NCBI RefSeq assembly: GCF_003987855.1
Contig: NZ_RXIZ01000007.1
Span: forward strand, 340,424 to 404,423
DNA from: Hyphomicrobium sp.
GTDB taxonomy: Bacteria > Pseudomonadota > Alphaproteobacteria > Rhizobiales > Hyphomicrobiaceae
Length of the DNA: 64,000 bases
Reading direction: 5' to 3'
Shown: positions 48,879 to 57,095 of the stretch, one piece after another
Layout of the letters: every line of letters starts with the position of its first letter
Position numbering within the stretch: the first letter of the stretch is position 1
Program-made: the position numbers and the translations under genes
The notes under the pieces: generated by a model
Database searches by the model: none
Told to the model about the DNA's origin: nothing
Seen by the model: the letters and a program-made list of their open reading frames with translations, nothing else

Positions 48879-50855
48879 ATGAAGTTCATTGTGAATAACA
48901 TCCAGCAGTTCTTAGCCGGGATCTTCGCCCTTGCCGCCAATCCAGGCGCGTCCGCCCGCCGGGCGGCGTATTTCCTGTGCCTCGGAATCCTCATTCCTTC
49001 GTTAAGCTTCGCCGCATATCTCCTTAACGAGATGCATGCGCGCGAACTCGGTATCCTGCATCAGTCGGTTCAGGGGCGCGCCCTGGTCGCGGCCTCCGTA
49101 TTCGACGAACAGATGTCGTCTCTCCTACGGATAATAAAAGCGCTGCCCGGAACGCCAGCCACGGCAACTGAGAACACTTACGATCGCCTCCGCTCGGAAC
49201 TGGAGGCTCGTGGCATCGTGCTGTTTACCAGAGGGGCCAATCTCGACCTGTTGTCTCCGGCAAACGGCGCCAACGCAGCGGTCGTCAGTGTAGATACCGC
49301 GGCGCGGTCTGCGGCAGCCGCTGCCCTGACGACACTTGTGCCGCAGATTACGCGATACGGCGCCACCGCAGACGGTGGGATTAACATCTGGTTGGCGTCC
49401 GCATCCAAGAGTGATCCGCCATATCTCGTCCAGGCGCAGGTTCCCTCCTCTTACCTTGCATCGACATTCAAGAACTTCGTCGCCGACGGTCCCTGGTCGA
49501 TCTCGATCGTCGGGGCGGATGGTCAGGTGTATGCCGAAGCCGACGGAAAGCAGTTAACCCCCCGAAAAAGCGAGGTCTCAGGCAACCCTGCCCTCATTGA
49601 AGCGTTCGCTAACACGTCGCAATTTGGCTGGAGGATTACGGCAGGCATTCCGTCCAGGTCATTGGATCAAAACATACGGCGAAACTGGATGACCTTCCTG
49701 GCAATTTCATCCTTGCTCGCCATTGCATCGTTCACCGGCGCGACACTGCTGACGCGGAGTATTATCGAAAGAGATTCAAACCAATTGACGCAATCAGGAA
49801 TGCCGACGCCGTACGATCCGCCAGAGCCGTCACTCCGCCGTCCATCGTCCACTGAAATGGGCGAGGATCGGATTCGCACCGCCTTGAGCGCGGGAAGTGT
49901 AGGCGTGTGGCAATGGAACTTACAGTCCGGCCTTGTGTCTGTGGACGCCGAAGTGGCGGCTTTCCTGGGACCATCCTGGAGCGGAAAAGATCAGGTTGCA
50001 CGTGAGCTTCTTCACCTCATCGACCCGCATGATCGACCAAAGCTGCTGGACGCGATCAGACGAACCATAAGCGCGGGAAAACCGCTCGGAATCGAATTTC
50101 GGGTCCGCCGATCCGAGCATGACATTCGCTGGATTGCGGTGCGCGGAGCCGCGATCGGTCCAAAGGGTAAAATTGCCAGCAGGGGCGCTCGGGCTACGCT
50201 GTTATCGGGTGTTGCCTACGACGTCACCGACCAGAAAGTGAATCTCACACGCACGGACGCTCTCCTGCGCGAGGTTTCCCATCGTTCCAAAAATCTGCTT
50301 GCGTTGATCCTCGCGATGGCACGCCTCACCGCGCGCGATGCCGCTGACGTAAAATCGCATCTCAAGGATTTCACTCTGCGCGTGGCAGGCCTTTCTGCTT
50401 CGCAGGATCTGATTGTGGCGTCGGATTGGCAAAGCGTCGATCTGGCGACTCTCGCGCTGGCTGAGATCGGCGCCGTGGCGCGCACGAGTGCGGACCGTGT
50501 CGCCGTGTCTGGGCCGCCCGTATCGCTTACGCCAGAGGCCGCCCAAACTTTCGGAATGGTGCTGACCGAACTGGCCTTGAATGCGGTTGAACATGGGGCC
50601 TTATCAGCAGCGATGGGCGAGGTGCGGCTGTCGTGGGAGTTCCCCACTGATGAGACGATCTGCATATCTTGGATAGAAACTGGCGGCCCGCCGTACGTCG
50701 CCGACGGACCTAAAGGCTACGGCACATCGGTCGTCGAACGATTTTCGTCGCAGGGTCTGAAGCTCGCTGTACAGGCGTCGAGCGATGTCGATGGCCTGAA
50801 GTGGACCCTCAGCGGACCGCTCGCCAACATCGGCGCGCGTCGCGAGCGCGCATAA
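48879..50855 (+). CDS. HWE/HisKA_2 sensor histidine kinase of the general stress response
   Basis: A 658-residue membrane kinase likely to phosphorylate PhyR. The N-terminal helix (about 25-45) and second helix (about 270-290) bracket a 220-residue extracytoplasmic sensor domain. A PAS domain (about 330-430) follows, then the H-box REVSHRSKNLLALIL with the phospho-His, N-box TELALNAVEHGALS, a WE in VRLSWEF, and GYGTSVVERF. No receiver domain is attached. A GTG at 48813 would add 22 residues; ATG 48879 begins a more usual MKFIVNN. It is next to the nepR-ecfG/phyR genes, so it is the probable PhyK-type input. Confidence 0.88.
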   Translation: MKFIVNNIQQFLAGIFALAANPGASARRAAYFLCLGILIPSLSFAAYLLNEMHARELGILHQSVQGRALVAASVFDEQMSSLLRIIKALPGTPATATENTYDRLRSELEARGIVLFTRGANLDLLSPANGANAAVVSVDTAARSAAAAALTTLVPQITRYGATADGGINIWLASASKSDPPYLVQAQVPSSYLASTFKNFVADGPWSISIVGADGQVYAEADGKQLTPRKSEVSGNPALIEAFANTSQFGWRITAGIPSRSLDQNIRRNWMTFLAISSLLAIASFTGATLLTRSIIERDSNQLTQSGMPTPYDPPEPSLRRPSSTEMGEDRIRTALSAGSVGVWQWNLQSGLVSVDAEVAAFLGPSWSGKDQVARELLHLIDPHDRPKLLDAIRRTISAGKPLGIEFRVRRSEHDIRWIAVRGAAIGPKGKIASRGARATLLSGVAYDVTDQKVNLTRTDALLREVSHRSKNLLALILAMARLTARDAADVKSHLKDFTLRVAGLSASQDLIVASDWQSVDLATLALAEIGAVARTSADRVAVSGPPVSLTPEAAQTFGMVLTELALNAVEHGALSAAMGEVRLSWEFPTDETICISWIETGGPPYVADGPKGYGTSVVERFSSQGLKLAVQASSDVDGLKWTLSGPLANIGARRERA

Positions 50856-50995
50856 CCGGGCCCGACGCCTTACCATCTTTTAATCAGGAGAATGCCGGCC
50901 TCGGCCGGTAAGAATGGTCCATTCGCATGCCAAAACACTGGGATGTTCGCGCGCTGTTCGCTGTTCGAGAAATATGCGCAGGCGACATCGAGCGC

Positions 50996-51020
50996 GGAAC
51001 CCACGCACGGTCGGTACGTT
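50996..51020 (+). promoter_or_regulatory. Predicted EcfG promoter of a small RNA
   Basis: GGAAC (50996-51000), 16 bases, CGTT (51017-51020). This matches the general stress sigma consensus GGAAC-N16/17-CGTT exactly. There is no plausible protein-coding gene right after it, but a hairpin terminator ends 114 bases further on. Confidence 0.65.
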
Positions 51021-51026
51021 AAATAT

Positions 51027-51134
51027 GCGTGACCGCGCCCGATACTCCCTCCCACTCCCCCCGTGGCCCAGGGCGTGGCATCACTTCGAAGAGTTCGCGC
51101 CCGCTTTCCCCCGAGCGGCGCGAACTCTCATTTT
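51027..51134 (+). ncRNA. Candidate EcfG-driven C-rich small RNA
   Basis: A start near 51027 (7 bases after the CGTT) and an end at the T-tract 51131-51134 give about 108 nucleotides. The middle is strongly C-rich, with TCCCTCCC at 51046-51053. A short hairpin, CCAC (51052-51055)/GTGG (51063-51066), shows a TCCCCCC loop. The terminator pairs GAGTTCGCG (51091-51099) with CGCGAACTC (51119-51127), and CCGCT (51101-51105) with AGCGG (51114-51118). C-rich loops can bind Shine-Dalgarno sites. GsrN of Caulobacter, a general stress small RNA, has similar size and C-rich loop. Homology is not claimed. Confidence 0.5.
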
Positions 51135-51178
51135 AAGGGGCGGTTTTCGGCTTCTGACCCTCACATCTCATTTCGTCC

Positions 51179-51204
51179 GGAACCGGCACAAAGGGTCGGG
51201 CGTT
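51179..51204 (+). promoter_or_regulatory. Predicted EcfG promoter of the DUF1328 gene
   Basis: GGAAC (51179-51183), 17 bases, CGTT (51201-51204): an exact match to the EcfG consensus, 42 bases before the DUF1328 start codon. Confidence 0.75.
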
Positions 51205-51245
51205 CACCGATGCACGGCATTGCCGGCAGTACATCGGAGACTTGA

Positions 51246-51419
51246 ATGGGAAATCTTCTTTATTACGCAGTCGTCTTTCTGATCGTGGCAATCGTCGCGG
51301 CCGCGCTTGGTTTTGGCGGCGTTGCCGGCACGGCCATGGAAGGCGCTCGTCTCATTTTCTGGGTTGCGATCGTTCTCTTCGTCGTCTCGATAATCGCGAG
51401 CTTCATACGCCGCGCTTGA
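51246..51419 (+). CDS. DUF1328 (YtjA family) small membrane protein
   Basis: 57 residues, [20 protein letters not shown] at the start, with two membrane helices (about 5-22 and 34-53) separated by a short Gly-rich loop, and a basic end FIRRA. This matches the YtjA/DUF1328 family, whose members are often stress-induced in alphaproteobacteria. The ATG at 51246 follows a weak GGAGA. An EcfG promoter lies upstream and a strong terminator downstream, so it is a single-gene stress unit within the general stress response locus. The biochemical role is unknown. Confidence 0.9.
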   Translation: MGNLLYYAVVFLIVAIVAAALGFGGVAGTAMEGARLIFWVAIVLFVVSIIASFIRRA

Positions 51420-51441
51420 CGCAGGAATTAGCTAGATCTCA

Positions 51442-51467
51442 AACGGCCGGTGAAACCGGCCGTTTTT
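51442..51467 (+). terminator. Rho-independent terminator of the DUF1328 gene
   Basis: AACGGCCGG (51442-51450) pairs perfectly with CCGGCCGTT (51456-51464), loop TGAAA, followed by TTTTT (51463-51467). Confidence 0.9.
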
Positions 51468-51490
51468 GTTTGCCCGCTTTCCAAGCGAAC

Positions 51491-51520
51491 AAAAAAGGCG
51501 CGAGCCACAGGGCCCGCGCC
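51491..51520 (-). terminator. Rho-independent terminator of phyR
   Basis: On the minus strand GGCGCGGGCC (51520-51511) pairs with GGCTCGCGCC (51506-51497) with one mismatch, followed by six T residues (51496-51491). It lies 27 bases past the phyR stop. Confidence 0.85.
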
Positions 51521-51546
51521 GATATTCCTCATATACATTAAGCGCT

Positions 51547-52353
51547 TTAGGCTGCGCGCTGCCCCGGCTTCCTGGACTTCAAACCGAAGAACAGCGATTG
51601 GCTGATCATCGCTTTGACGACTGCAGGCTCAAACGGCTTGGTAATCAAGAACACCGGCTCTGGTTTGGTGCCAGTCAGCAGGCGCTCGGGGAATGCGGTA
51701 ATGAAGATCACCGGGACGCTGATCGTCTCCAGGATCTCGTTGACCGCTTCAAGGCCCGAACTTCCGTCTGCGAGGTGAATATCTGCGAGCACGAGCGACG
51801 GCGCTTTCTTAGCGACTTCGAGAACTGCTTCCTGATGGGTGCGTGCGACGCCCTGTACCCGATGCCCGATATCGACAACGAGCGCCTCCAGATCCATCGC
51901 GATAAGCGGCTCGTCTTCGATGATCAAAACATCTGCTGAAAGTTGCTCGGCGATCTCCGCTCCGGCCATCTGCAGCAGCTCTGTGACGTGCGCAGGCGTG
52001 ACATCGAGCACCTGAGCCGCTTCCGCAGTCGAGAAACCTTCGACTGACACAAGAAGAAACGCCTGCCGCGGGAGCGGCGTGATCGACTCGAGCCTGCGTT
52101 CCGGCAGCGGCTTGTCGATCTCCGTGGTGTCATCGGATATCCGATTAACGGCCACCGAATTCCAGACCTTCGTGAAGGTGCGGTATAATGCAACGCGTGG
52201 CGCAATCGACCTGTCGAATGCATCCGAGTCCGCAATCAGGGCTTCCAATACCGCTGCAACGTAGTTGTCACCGGACGCCTGGCTGCCCGTCAGCGACCGG
52301 GCGTAACGGCGAAGATACGGAAGATGGGGAGCGATAGATTCAGCGATCGACAT
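51547..52353 (-). CDS. phyR: PhyR, anti-anti-sigma response regulator
   Basis: PhyR (268 residues) is the switch of the general stress response: when phosphorylated, its sigma-like domain captures NepR and frees EcfG. Residues about 5-130 are the sigma-like domain (LPYLRRYARSLTGS, and the sigma-4-like QAFLLVSVEGFSTAEAAQVLDVTPAHVTELL). Residues about 140-258 are the receiver domain with acidic pair Glu146/Asp147, phosphoacceptor Asp191 (VLADIHL) and Lys239. GAGG lies six bases before ATG 52353; the 52383 start is less likely. It is downstream of nepR-ecfG on the same strand. Confidence 0.96.
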   Translation of the reverse strand: MSIAESIAPHLPYLRRYARSLTGSQASGDNYVAAVLEALIADSDAFDRSIAPRVALYRTFTKVWNSVAVNRISDDTTEIDKPLPERRLESITPLPRQAFLLVSVEGFSTAEAAQVLDVTPAHVTELLQMAGAEIAEQLSADVLIIEDEPLIAMDLEALVVDIGHRVQGVARTHQEAVLEVAKKAPSLVLADIHLADGSSGLEAVNEILETISVPVIFITAFPERLLTGTKPEPVFLITKPFEPAVVKAMISQSLFFGLKSRKPGQRAA

Positions 52354-52471
52354 AGTGCACCTCGTAAGCTCGTCATTCAGCAAGAAGGCTACCGGCGCCT
52401 TGATGCGCTAACCTTCCCAGTTATGGCATTCCGTCGGAAGAGGGCCGACAGAACTCGAAAGAACTAGCTTC

Positions 52472-53026
52472 TCATCCGCGACTGACGGTTCGCGTTATCC
52501 CAGCGAACTCGCCGTTGGGGTTGATATTTTCCCCTGCCTCGAATCCAAGCGCCTTGTTCAGCGCAACCCTCGCGCGGTTCACACGACTCTTCACGGTTCC
52601 CACAGCCGCGTTCGTGATCTCTGCAGCTTCCTCGTAGGAGAAACCTTCCGCTCCGACAAGCAGCAAGACTTCCTTCTGATCGTCGCTCAAACAGCCGAAT
52701 GCCTTTTTGAAATCGACAAGATCCATATGGACCTGCTGCTCCGGCAGCACCGACATCCGCTCGGCCATGGCGCCGTCGGCATCCTCGACCTCCCGGCGGC
52801 GCTTACGAAGTTCAGAGAAGTAGGTATTTCGCAGGATTGTGAAAAGCCACGCTTTTAAATTCGAACCCTTCTCGAAACCTTCAAGGTTCGACCACGCTTT
52901 AACGAGCGTATCTTGCACCAGATCGTCAGCGCGCGTTGGATCGCCGCAAAGCGAGTTCGCGAACGCACGCAGATTTGGCACCGCTGCTATCAATAGAGAT
53001 TGCAGGTCGTCGTCGCGTATTGTCAC
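52472..53026 (-). CDS. ecfG: General stress response sigma factor EcfG
   Basis: EcfG (184 residues) is an ECF sigma factor that directs RNA polymerase to GGAAC-N16/17-CGTT promoters. Region 2 (about 15-80) includes DDLVQDTLVKAWSNLEGFEKGSNLKAWLFTILRN, and region 4 (about 115-165) includes DDQKEVLLLVGAEGFSYEEAAEITNAAVGTVKSRVNRAR. Its ATG overlaps the nepR stop by four bases, so anti-sigma and sigma are co-translated. It is expected to drive its own promoter at 53254-53279, the DUF1328 gene and the candidate small RNA. Confidence 0.97.
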   Translation of the reverse strand: MTIRDDDLQSLLIAAVPNLRAFANSLCGDPTRADDLVQDTLVKAWSNLEGFEKGSNLKAWLFTILRNTYFSELRKRRREVEDADGAMAERMSVLPEQQVHMDLVDFKKAFGCLSDDQKEVLLLVGAEGFSYEEAAEITNAAVGTVKSRVNRARVALNKALGFEAGENINPNGEFAGITRTVSRG

Positions 53027-53223
53027 GACTTTCCTCCCTGCCCCTGCTCTTCGCGCTGTTTTAATTTTTGCAGCAAATCGACGAACCGGTCAGGGACCGG
53101 CTCGTTTATCAGTTCAACATATGCCTCCCTCAGCCGCTGCCCAATTTGACCTTGGAGTTCAACAGGTAGAGGTGCCTGTGTAATGACTGCGTCCCCCCGC
53201 TTGGGGTCACTGCCAGTGCCCAT
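53023..53223 (-). CDS. nepR: NepR anti-sigma factor
   Basis: NepR (66 residues) holds EcfG inactive until phosphorylated PhyR removes it. The conserved core is LPVELQGQIGQRLREAYVELINEPVPDRFVDLLQKL, two short helices, followed by a charged Gln/Gly-rich tail. The ribosome site is poor, which may keep the level in step with EcfG. It overlaps ecfG by four bases. An EcfG-type promoter stands 31 bases before the start, so the pair probably autoregulates. Upstream, the cob operon runs in the same direction with no strong terminator visible. Confidence 0.95.
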   Translation of the reverse strand: MGTGSDPKRGDAVITQAPLPVELQGQIGQRLREAYVELINEPVPDRFVDLLQKLKQREEQGQGGKS

Positions 53224-53253
53224 CGTAAAAAGCCTTATTGACGGATTCCGTTT

Positions 53254-53279
53254 AACTTTTGTCGCTTACCCCGGGTTCC
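53254..53279 (-). promoter_or_regulatory. Predicted EcfG autoregulatory promoter of nepR-ecfG
   Basis: On the minus strand GGAACC (53279-53274), 16 bases, AGTT (53257-53254). It differs from the consensus only at the first -10 base. It lies 31 bases before the nepR start codon. Confidence 0.6.
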
Positions 53280-53397
53280 GGCGAACCTTCCAGACATAAA
53301 TGCGCAATGGCCCGAAAAAGTTCCGTAGCCCGATCGCTTGGTAAACAAGCGGACATTGGGCGGTTCCGCAAATCCCAAAGGACGGCCCGTCTAAGGC

Positions 53398-54720
53398 CTA
53401 TTTGTCGATGAAATGGAAGAACGAGCCGGTGGCCAGGCCCCGCCTGCTGCCGCCACCCTGCACCGGTTCTCCGTCCGAGTTCATGGCCTTGAATAGGGGC
53501 GCGTCCGGTTCCGCCAGCACCGTCGCATAGTGAAACTCGTGCCCGGTCAGGAATTCGCCTGGGCTGCCCAGAGGACATGCTTCCAGCAGCTCGACCCTCC
53601 GATACCCGAGATTCATCTTCCTCAAGGCAAAAGAAGTCTCGAGGCCCAACAGCCCGATCATTTCGTGACGGGCTCCATCGGCGTCAATCAAGCCCTCGCC
53701 GAGCGCCATATACCCGCCACACTCTCCGTGGACCGGCCGCGACTTGGCAAATTGCGAGACGGCTGCTCTGAAGCGCCGCGCACCGGCGAGGGTACCCGCG
53801 TGCAATTCCGGATAGCCGCCGGGAAGCCAAATGATATCCGCCGAGCTATCCGGGACCTCGTCGGCAAGCGGTGAGAAAGGGAGGATCTCCGCGCCGGCTT
53901 GTCGCCAGCCGGCAAGAACGTGCGGGTACACGAAAGAAAACGCGGCGTCGCGTGCCAATGCGATGCGTTGCCCGGGCGGCTTTATGCGAACGTCCGGCCG
54001 CACAACGACGCTGCTGCGATCCGCGAGGCCGATCATGGCATCGATATCGATGTTGGCCGCGATGAAGTCGGCCAAGCCGTCAAGGCGGCTCTCGATCTCT
54101 GCGGTCTCTTCGGCTTGGACGAGACCGAGATGTCTCTCAGGCAGGACGACGGCCTTTTCCCGTGGCAGAGCGCCGAGGACAGGAATACCCGCGCGTTCCA
54201 GCGCCTCGCGCGCGAAACGGACATGACGCGCGCTTCCCGTCCGGTTGAGAATGACGCCCGCGAGCGTCACGCCTTCTCGGAAATCCTTAAATCCTCGGGC
54301 CACAGCGGCGGCCGTTTGAGACTGGCCGGAGACGTCTAGCACGAGCACGACTGGCCATCCGGTCTTCGCGGCAATGTCGGCGCTGGCGCCGTTGCCCCAG
54401 TATCCGTCGCGGGCGACACCATCGAAAAGTCCCATCAACGCTTCACAAACCGCGATGTCAGCGTCGTTTCCCGCCTCGGCCAGAACGGCGCCCGCCGTTT
54501 CCCAGCGCATCGCCCAACTATCGACGTTGAAGGAAGGCCGGCCGGCCGCCACAGCGTGGAATGCCGGATCGATGTAATCGGGTCCGCATTTGAATGGCTG
54601 AACCGCGAGGCCGCGCCGCTGCAGCGCCCGCAGCAAGCCGAGCGTAACCGTCGTCTTTCCCGAACCCGATCGCGGTGCCGCAATCATGATACCGCGCGGC
54701 AATGCTTGGCCGCTGGCCAT
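53398..54720 (-). CDS. cobB: Hydrogenobyrinic acid a,c-diamide synthase
   Basis: CobB (440 residues) uses ATP and glutamine to amidate the a and c side chains of hydrogenobyrinic acid. The N-terminal ATP-binding half has the P-loop APRSGSGKTTVTLG and KCGPDYIDPAFH. The C-terminal glutaminase half has GGYPELHA and the nucleophile Cys in VHGECGGYMALGEGL. ATG 54720 shares its A with the cobM stop (TAATG), so it is coupled; the frame up to 54897 is rejected. It is the last gene of the cob operon before nepR. Confidence 0.95.
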   Translation of the reverse strand: MASGQALPRGIMIAAPRSGSGKTTVTLGLLRALQRRGLAVQPFKCGPDYIDPAFHAVAAGRPSFNVDSWAMRWETAGAVLAEAGNDADIAVCEALMGLFDGVARDGYWGNGASADIAAKTGWPVVLVLDVSGQSQTAAAVARGFKDFREGVTLAGVILNRTGSARHVRFAREALERAGIPVLGALPREKAVVLPERHLGLVQAEETAEIESRLDGLADFIAANIDIDAMIGLADRSSVVVRPDVRIKPPGQRIALARDAAFSFVYPHVLAGWRQAGAEILPFSPLADEVPDSSADIIWLPGGYPELHAGTLAGARRFRAAVSQFAKSRPVHGECGGYMALGEGLIDADGARHEMIGLLGLETSFALRKMNLGYRRVELLEACPLGSPGEFLTGHEFHYATVLAEPDAPLFKAMNSDGEPVQGGGSRRGLATGSFFHFIDK

Positions 54721-55478
54721 TAGGCTCGACCTCGGAATCGGCGCTGGTAGTCGACGCTGTAAAGCGCGCTCTCGCGAAAGTCGTCGCGCCCCAACGCTTC
54801 CCCTACGATGATCAACGCCGTGCGCTCCGGCCGCGCCGCAGACACGCGATCGACGATCGATCCGAGCGTACCGCGGATAACCTGCTCGTCCGGCCATGAC
54901 GCCCTGTAGACGACGGCGGCCGGACAGTCCGTGCCGTAGAATGGAAGAAGACGTCGAGTGACATCCTCGATGGAATGAATCGACAAATGGATCGCGAGCG
55001 TCGCCTTCGTCGCTGCGAACGTTTCGAGCTGTTCTGTTTCGGGCATCGACGAGGCGCGCCCGGAAGTCCGCGTCAGAACGACAGACTGGGCAACTTCAGG
55101 CAAGGTCAGCTCTCGCCCGAGCACGGCGGCTGCGGCGGCAAACGAGGGAACGCCTGGAGTGATCGAATAGGCAATGCCCAGTTGATCGAGACGGCGGAGC
55201 TGCTCGCCAAGCGCGCTCCAGATCGAAAGATCTCCCGAGTGCAGCCGTGCAATGTCTTTGCCTTCGTCCGTTGCTTTCACGATGCGCGCTATGATCTCGT
55301 CCAGAGACATGGGTGCCGTGTCCACGATTTCCGCCGCTGGCGGGCAATGCGTCAGCAGAGCTTCAGGGACGAGCGAACCCGCATAGAGACAGACTGGGCA
55401 TCTCGCGATCAGATCGCGTCCCCGGACCGTTATGAGATCGGCTGCCCCTGGACCGGCCCCGATGAAATGGACCGTCAT
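54720..55478 (-). CDS. cobM: Precorrin-4 C11-methyltransferase
   Basis: CobM (252 residues) methylates precorrin-4 at C11 with S-adenosylmethionine to give precorrin-5. The fold is the class III methyltransferase: [18 protein letters not shown] at the N-terminus, [16 protein letters not shown] (SAM loop), [24 protein letters not shown] and [10 protein letters not shown]. Its ATG overlaps the cobE stop by four bases and its stop is fused to the cobB start. Length is normal. Confidence 0.96.
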   Translation of the reverse strand: MTVHFIGAGPGAADLITVRGRDLIARCPVCLYAGSLVPEALLTHCPPAAEIVDTAPMSLDEIIARIVKATDEGKDIARLHSGDLSIWSALGEQLRRLDQLGIAYSITPGVPSFAAAAAVLGRELTLPEVAQSVVLTRTSGRASSMPETEQLETFAATKATLAIHLSIHSIEDVTRRLLPFYGTDCPAAVVYRASWPDEQVIRGTLGSIVDRVSAARPERTALIIVGEALGRDDFRESALYSVDYQRRFRGRA

Positions 55479-55861
55479 CGCTCTTGTCCTTGCGCACTGC
55501 CGGATTGCGCCGCTGCAATAGTGACATTGCCCACGATGCGTCTCGGCATGATCAGACGCGAACCCTCTCCCGCGCCGGCCAGAGCAGCCGCCTCCGCAAT
55601 CGAAGCCACGCCGAATGATGCCATTGTGCGTTCCGATCGCGTCGCACAGTCATAGTTGCGCGCGCGAAGTGCCTCGATAGAGATCGGCGCGAACGCCTGC
55701 CTTACGGACTGAGCCGCCTCTTTCACCTGGTGGGCGAACGCAGCCTCGCCATAGGTCGCGACCACGTCGCATCCGCCCGCTGCTCGCGCGGCGTCGCCAA
55801 TGGCCGCGATGAAATCAGAGCCCTGAGCCCTACTGTTCGCTCCGATCCCGACGACAATCAT
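55475..55861 (-). CDS. cobE: Cobalamin biosynthesis protein CobE
   Basis: A 128-residue protein of the CobE/CbiG C-terminal domain family: [17 protein letters not shown], then TYGEAAFAH, a tail with [28 protein letters not shown]. CobE is required in the oxygen-dependent pathway, with an uncertain role. ATG 55861 overlaps the cobL stop by four bases and starts the family motif directly, so it is preferred over 55891. The stop overlaps cobM by four bases. Confidence 0.88.
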   Translation of the reverse strand: MIVVGIGANSRAQGSDFIAAIGDAARAAGGCDVVATYGEAAFAHQVKEAAQSVRQAFAPISIEALRARNYDCATRSERTMASFGVASIAEAAALAGAGEGSRLIMPRRIVGNVTIAAAQSGSAQGQER

Positions 55862-57081
55862 GGGATGCTCCGCGGTTTCTCGACGACCCATTGCATGATC
55901 GGCATTGCGGGTCGCCAGGCCGTGCGCGAACCGACCGGCTCCGCGCGCTCGACGCTAAAGCGCGTCAGGGTGCCGCCATGCCCGTGAAATGCAGCAAGCA
56001 GCGCCAGCTCGGACTCAAGCGTGACCGCATTAGCCACCATCCGCCCTCCCGGCTTCAGTGCCTGCCAGCAAGCAGCGATGACGTTTCCTCCTGCCGTACC
56101 GCAGCCGATGAAAACCGCGTCTGGCGTTGGCAGCCCCGTAAGAGCGTCCGGTGCGGATCCACTTCGAATGTCGAGATGCGGCACTCCAAGCGCAATTGCA
56201 TTCCGTGTTGCCCGCGCTGCGCGACTTTCATCGCGTTCGATACCGATCGCTCTGTTCGCAGGATGTACCAACATCCACTCGATCCCGATCGACCCGCTCC
56301 CGGCCCCGACATCCCACAGAAGCTCGCCTGCGCCAGGACGTAACGACGACAGTGTTACCGCACGGATTTCGCGCTTCGTCAGCTGTCCGTCATTTTCGAA
56401 GTAGCTATCAGGCAAGCCTGAACCAAATGGGATTGGCCGCGCGTCCGGGCCAGCAACGACATTGATGCCGATGATGTTCAGGGGATTGATCTCTTGAAGA
56501 TCGAAGTTCGCCGCCGTGACGCATCGAATACGCTCGCGTTTACCCCCGAGCCCTTCCATCACGATCATCTCGCTCTCGCCGAAACCTGCGGCGGTCAGCA
56601 AGGACGAAATTTCCCTTGCGGTGCCACCGTTCAGCGCCAGAGCGAGAATGCGTCGCCCGCGATGCAGGTATCTGCGTAAAAGCGGCGTGAACCCGGGCAT
56701 ATTGAGACCCAGCGTGGTTATCTCCTGCAGCGGCCAGGCAAGGCGCGACGCGGCAATCGAAAAGCTCGAAGGCGACGGCACGACGAGCATCTCTTCGATC
56801 GGTATCGTCCGCGCTAGCGTCGCGCCCGCGCCAAACCAGAAAGGATCGCCCGACGCCAAGACGGCGACCGGTCGCCCTCTTCGAGCCACGATGGATGTCG
56901 CCGTTGCTTCGAGCGGCTTCTGCCACTCCGCTTTCTCTCCGGGTATGTCTCCGACGAGCTCAAGATGCCGCCGTCCGCCAATGACAAGCTCTGCGCTGTC
57001 GATGAGGCGAAGCGCTGCGGCGGTCAGCCCGTCGCGACCATCTTCGCCGATCCCAATGATGGACAACCAGCGTTCGTTCAT
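55858..57081 (-). CDS. cobL: Precorrin-6B C5,15-methyltransferase (decarboxylating)
   Basis: CobL (407 residues) methylates C5 and C15 and removes the C12 acetate carboxyl. It is the fused form: an N-terminal CbiE-like domain (about 1-200; GIGEDGRDGLTAAALRLI, LASGDPFWFGAG) and a C-terminal CbiT-like Rossmann methyltransferase (about 215-407; LLWDVGAGSGSIGIEWML, AVFIGCGTAGG). ATG 57081 is used; the frame to 57192 lies antisense to cobK. Its start is only 14 bases from the start of the divergent cobK. Confidence 0.94.
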   Translation of the reverse strand: MNERWLSIIGIGEDGRDGLTAAALRLIDSAELVIGGRRHLELVGDIPGEKAEWQKPLEATATSIVARRGRPVAVLASGDPFWFGAGATLARTIPIEEMLVVPSPSSFSIAASRLAWPLQEITTLGLNMPGFTPLLRRYLHRGRRILALALNGGTAREISSLLTAAGFGESEMIVMEGLGGKRERIRCVTAANFDLQEINPLNIIGINVVAGPDARPIPFGSGLPDSYFENDGQLTKREIRAVTLSSLRPGAGELLWDVGAGSGSIGIEWMLVHPANRAIGIERDESRAARATRNAIALGVPHLDIRSGSAPDALTGLPTPDAVFIGCGTAGGNVIAACWQALKPGGRMVANAVTLESELALLAAFHGHGGTLTRFSVERAEPVGSRTAWRPAMPIMQWVVEKPRSIP

Positions 57082-57095
57082 GGCATGGCAGTTCC

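Noticed and set aside
52384-52471. Possible EcfG promoter before phyR
   Set aside because: A GGAAT ... GTT pair on the minus strand exists, but the fifth base and the spacing do not fit the consensus.
53280-53397. Additional EcfG-like sites between cobB and nepR
   Set aside because: Two GGAAC occurrences on the minus strand are followed by TTT or CATT instead of CGTT; common by chance in this GC-rich sequence.
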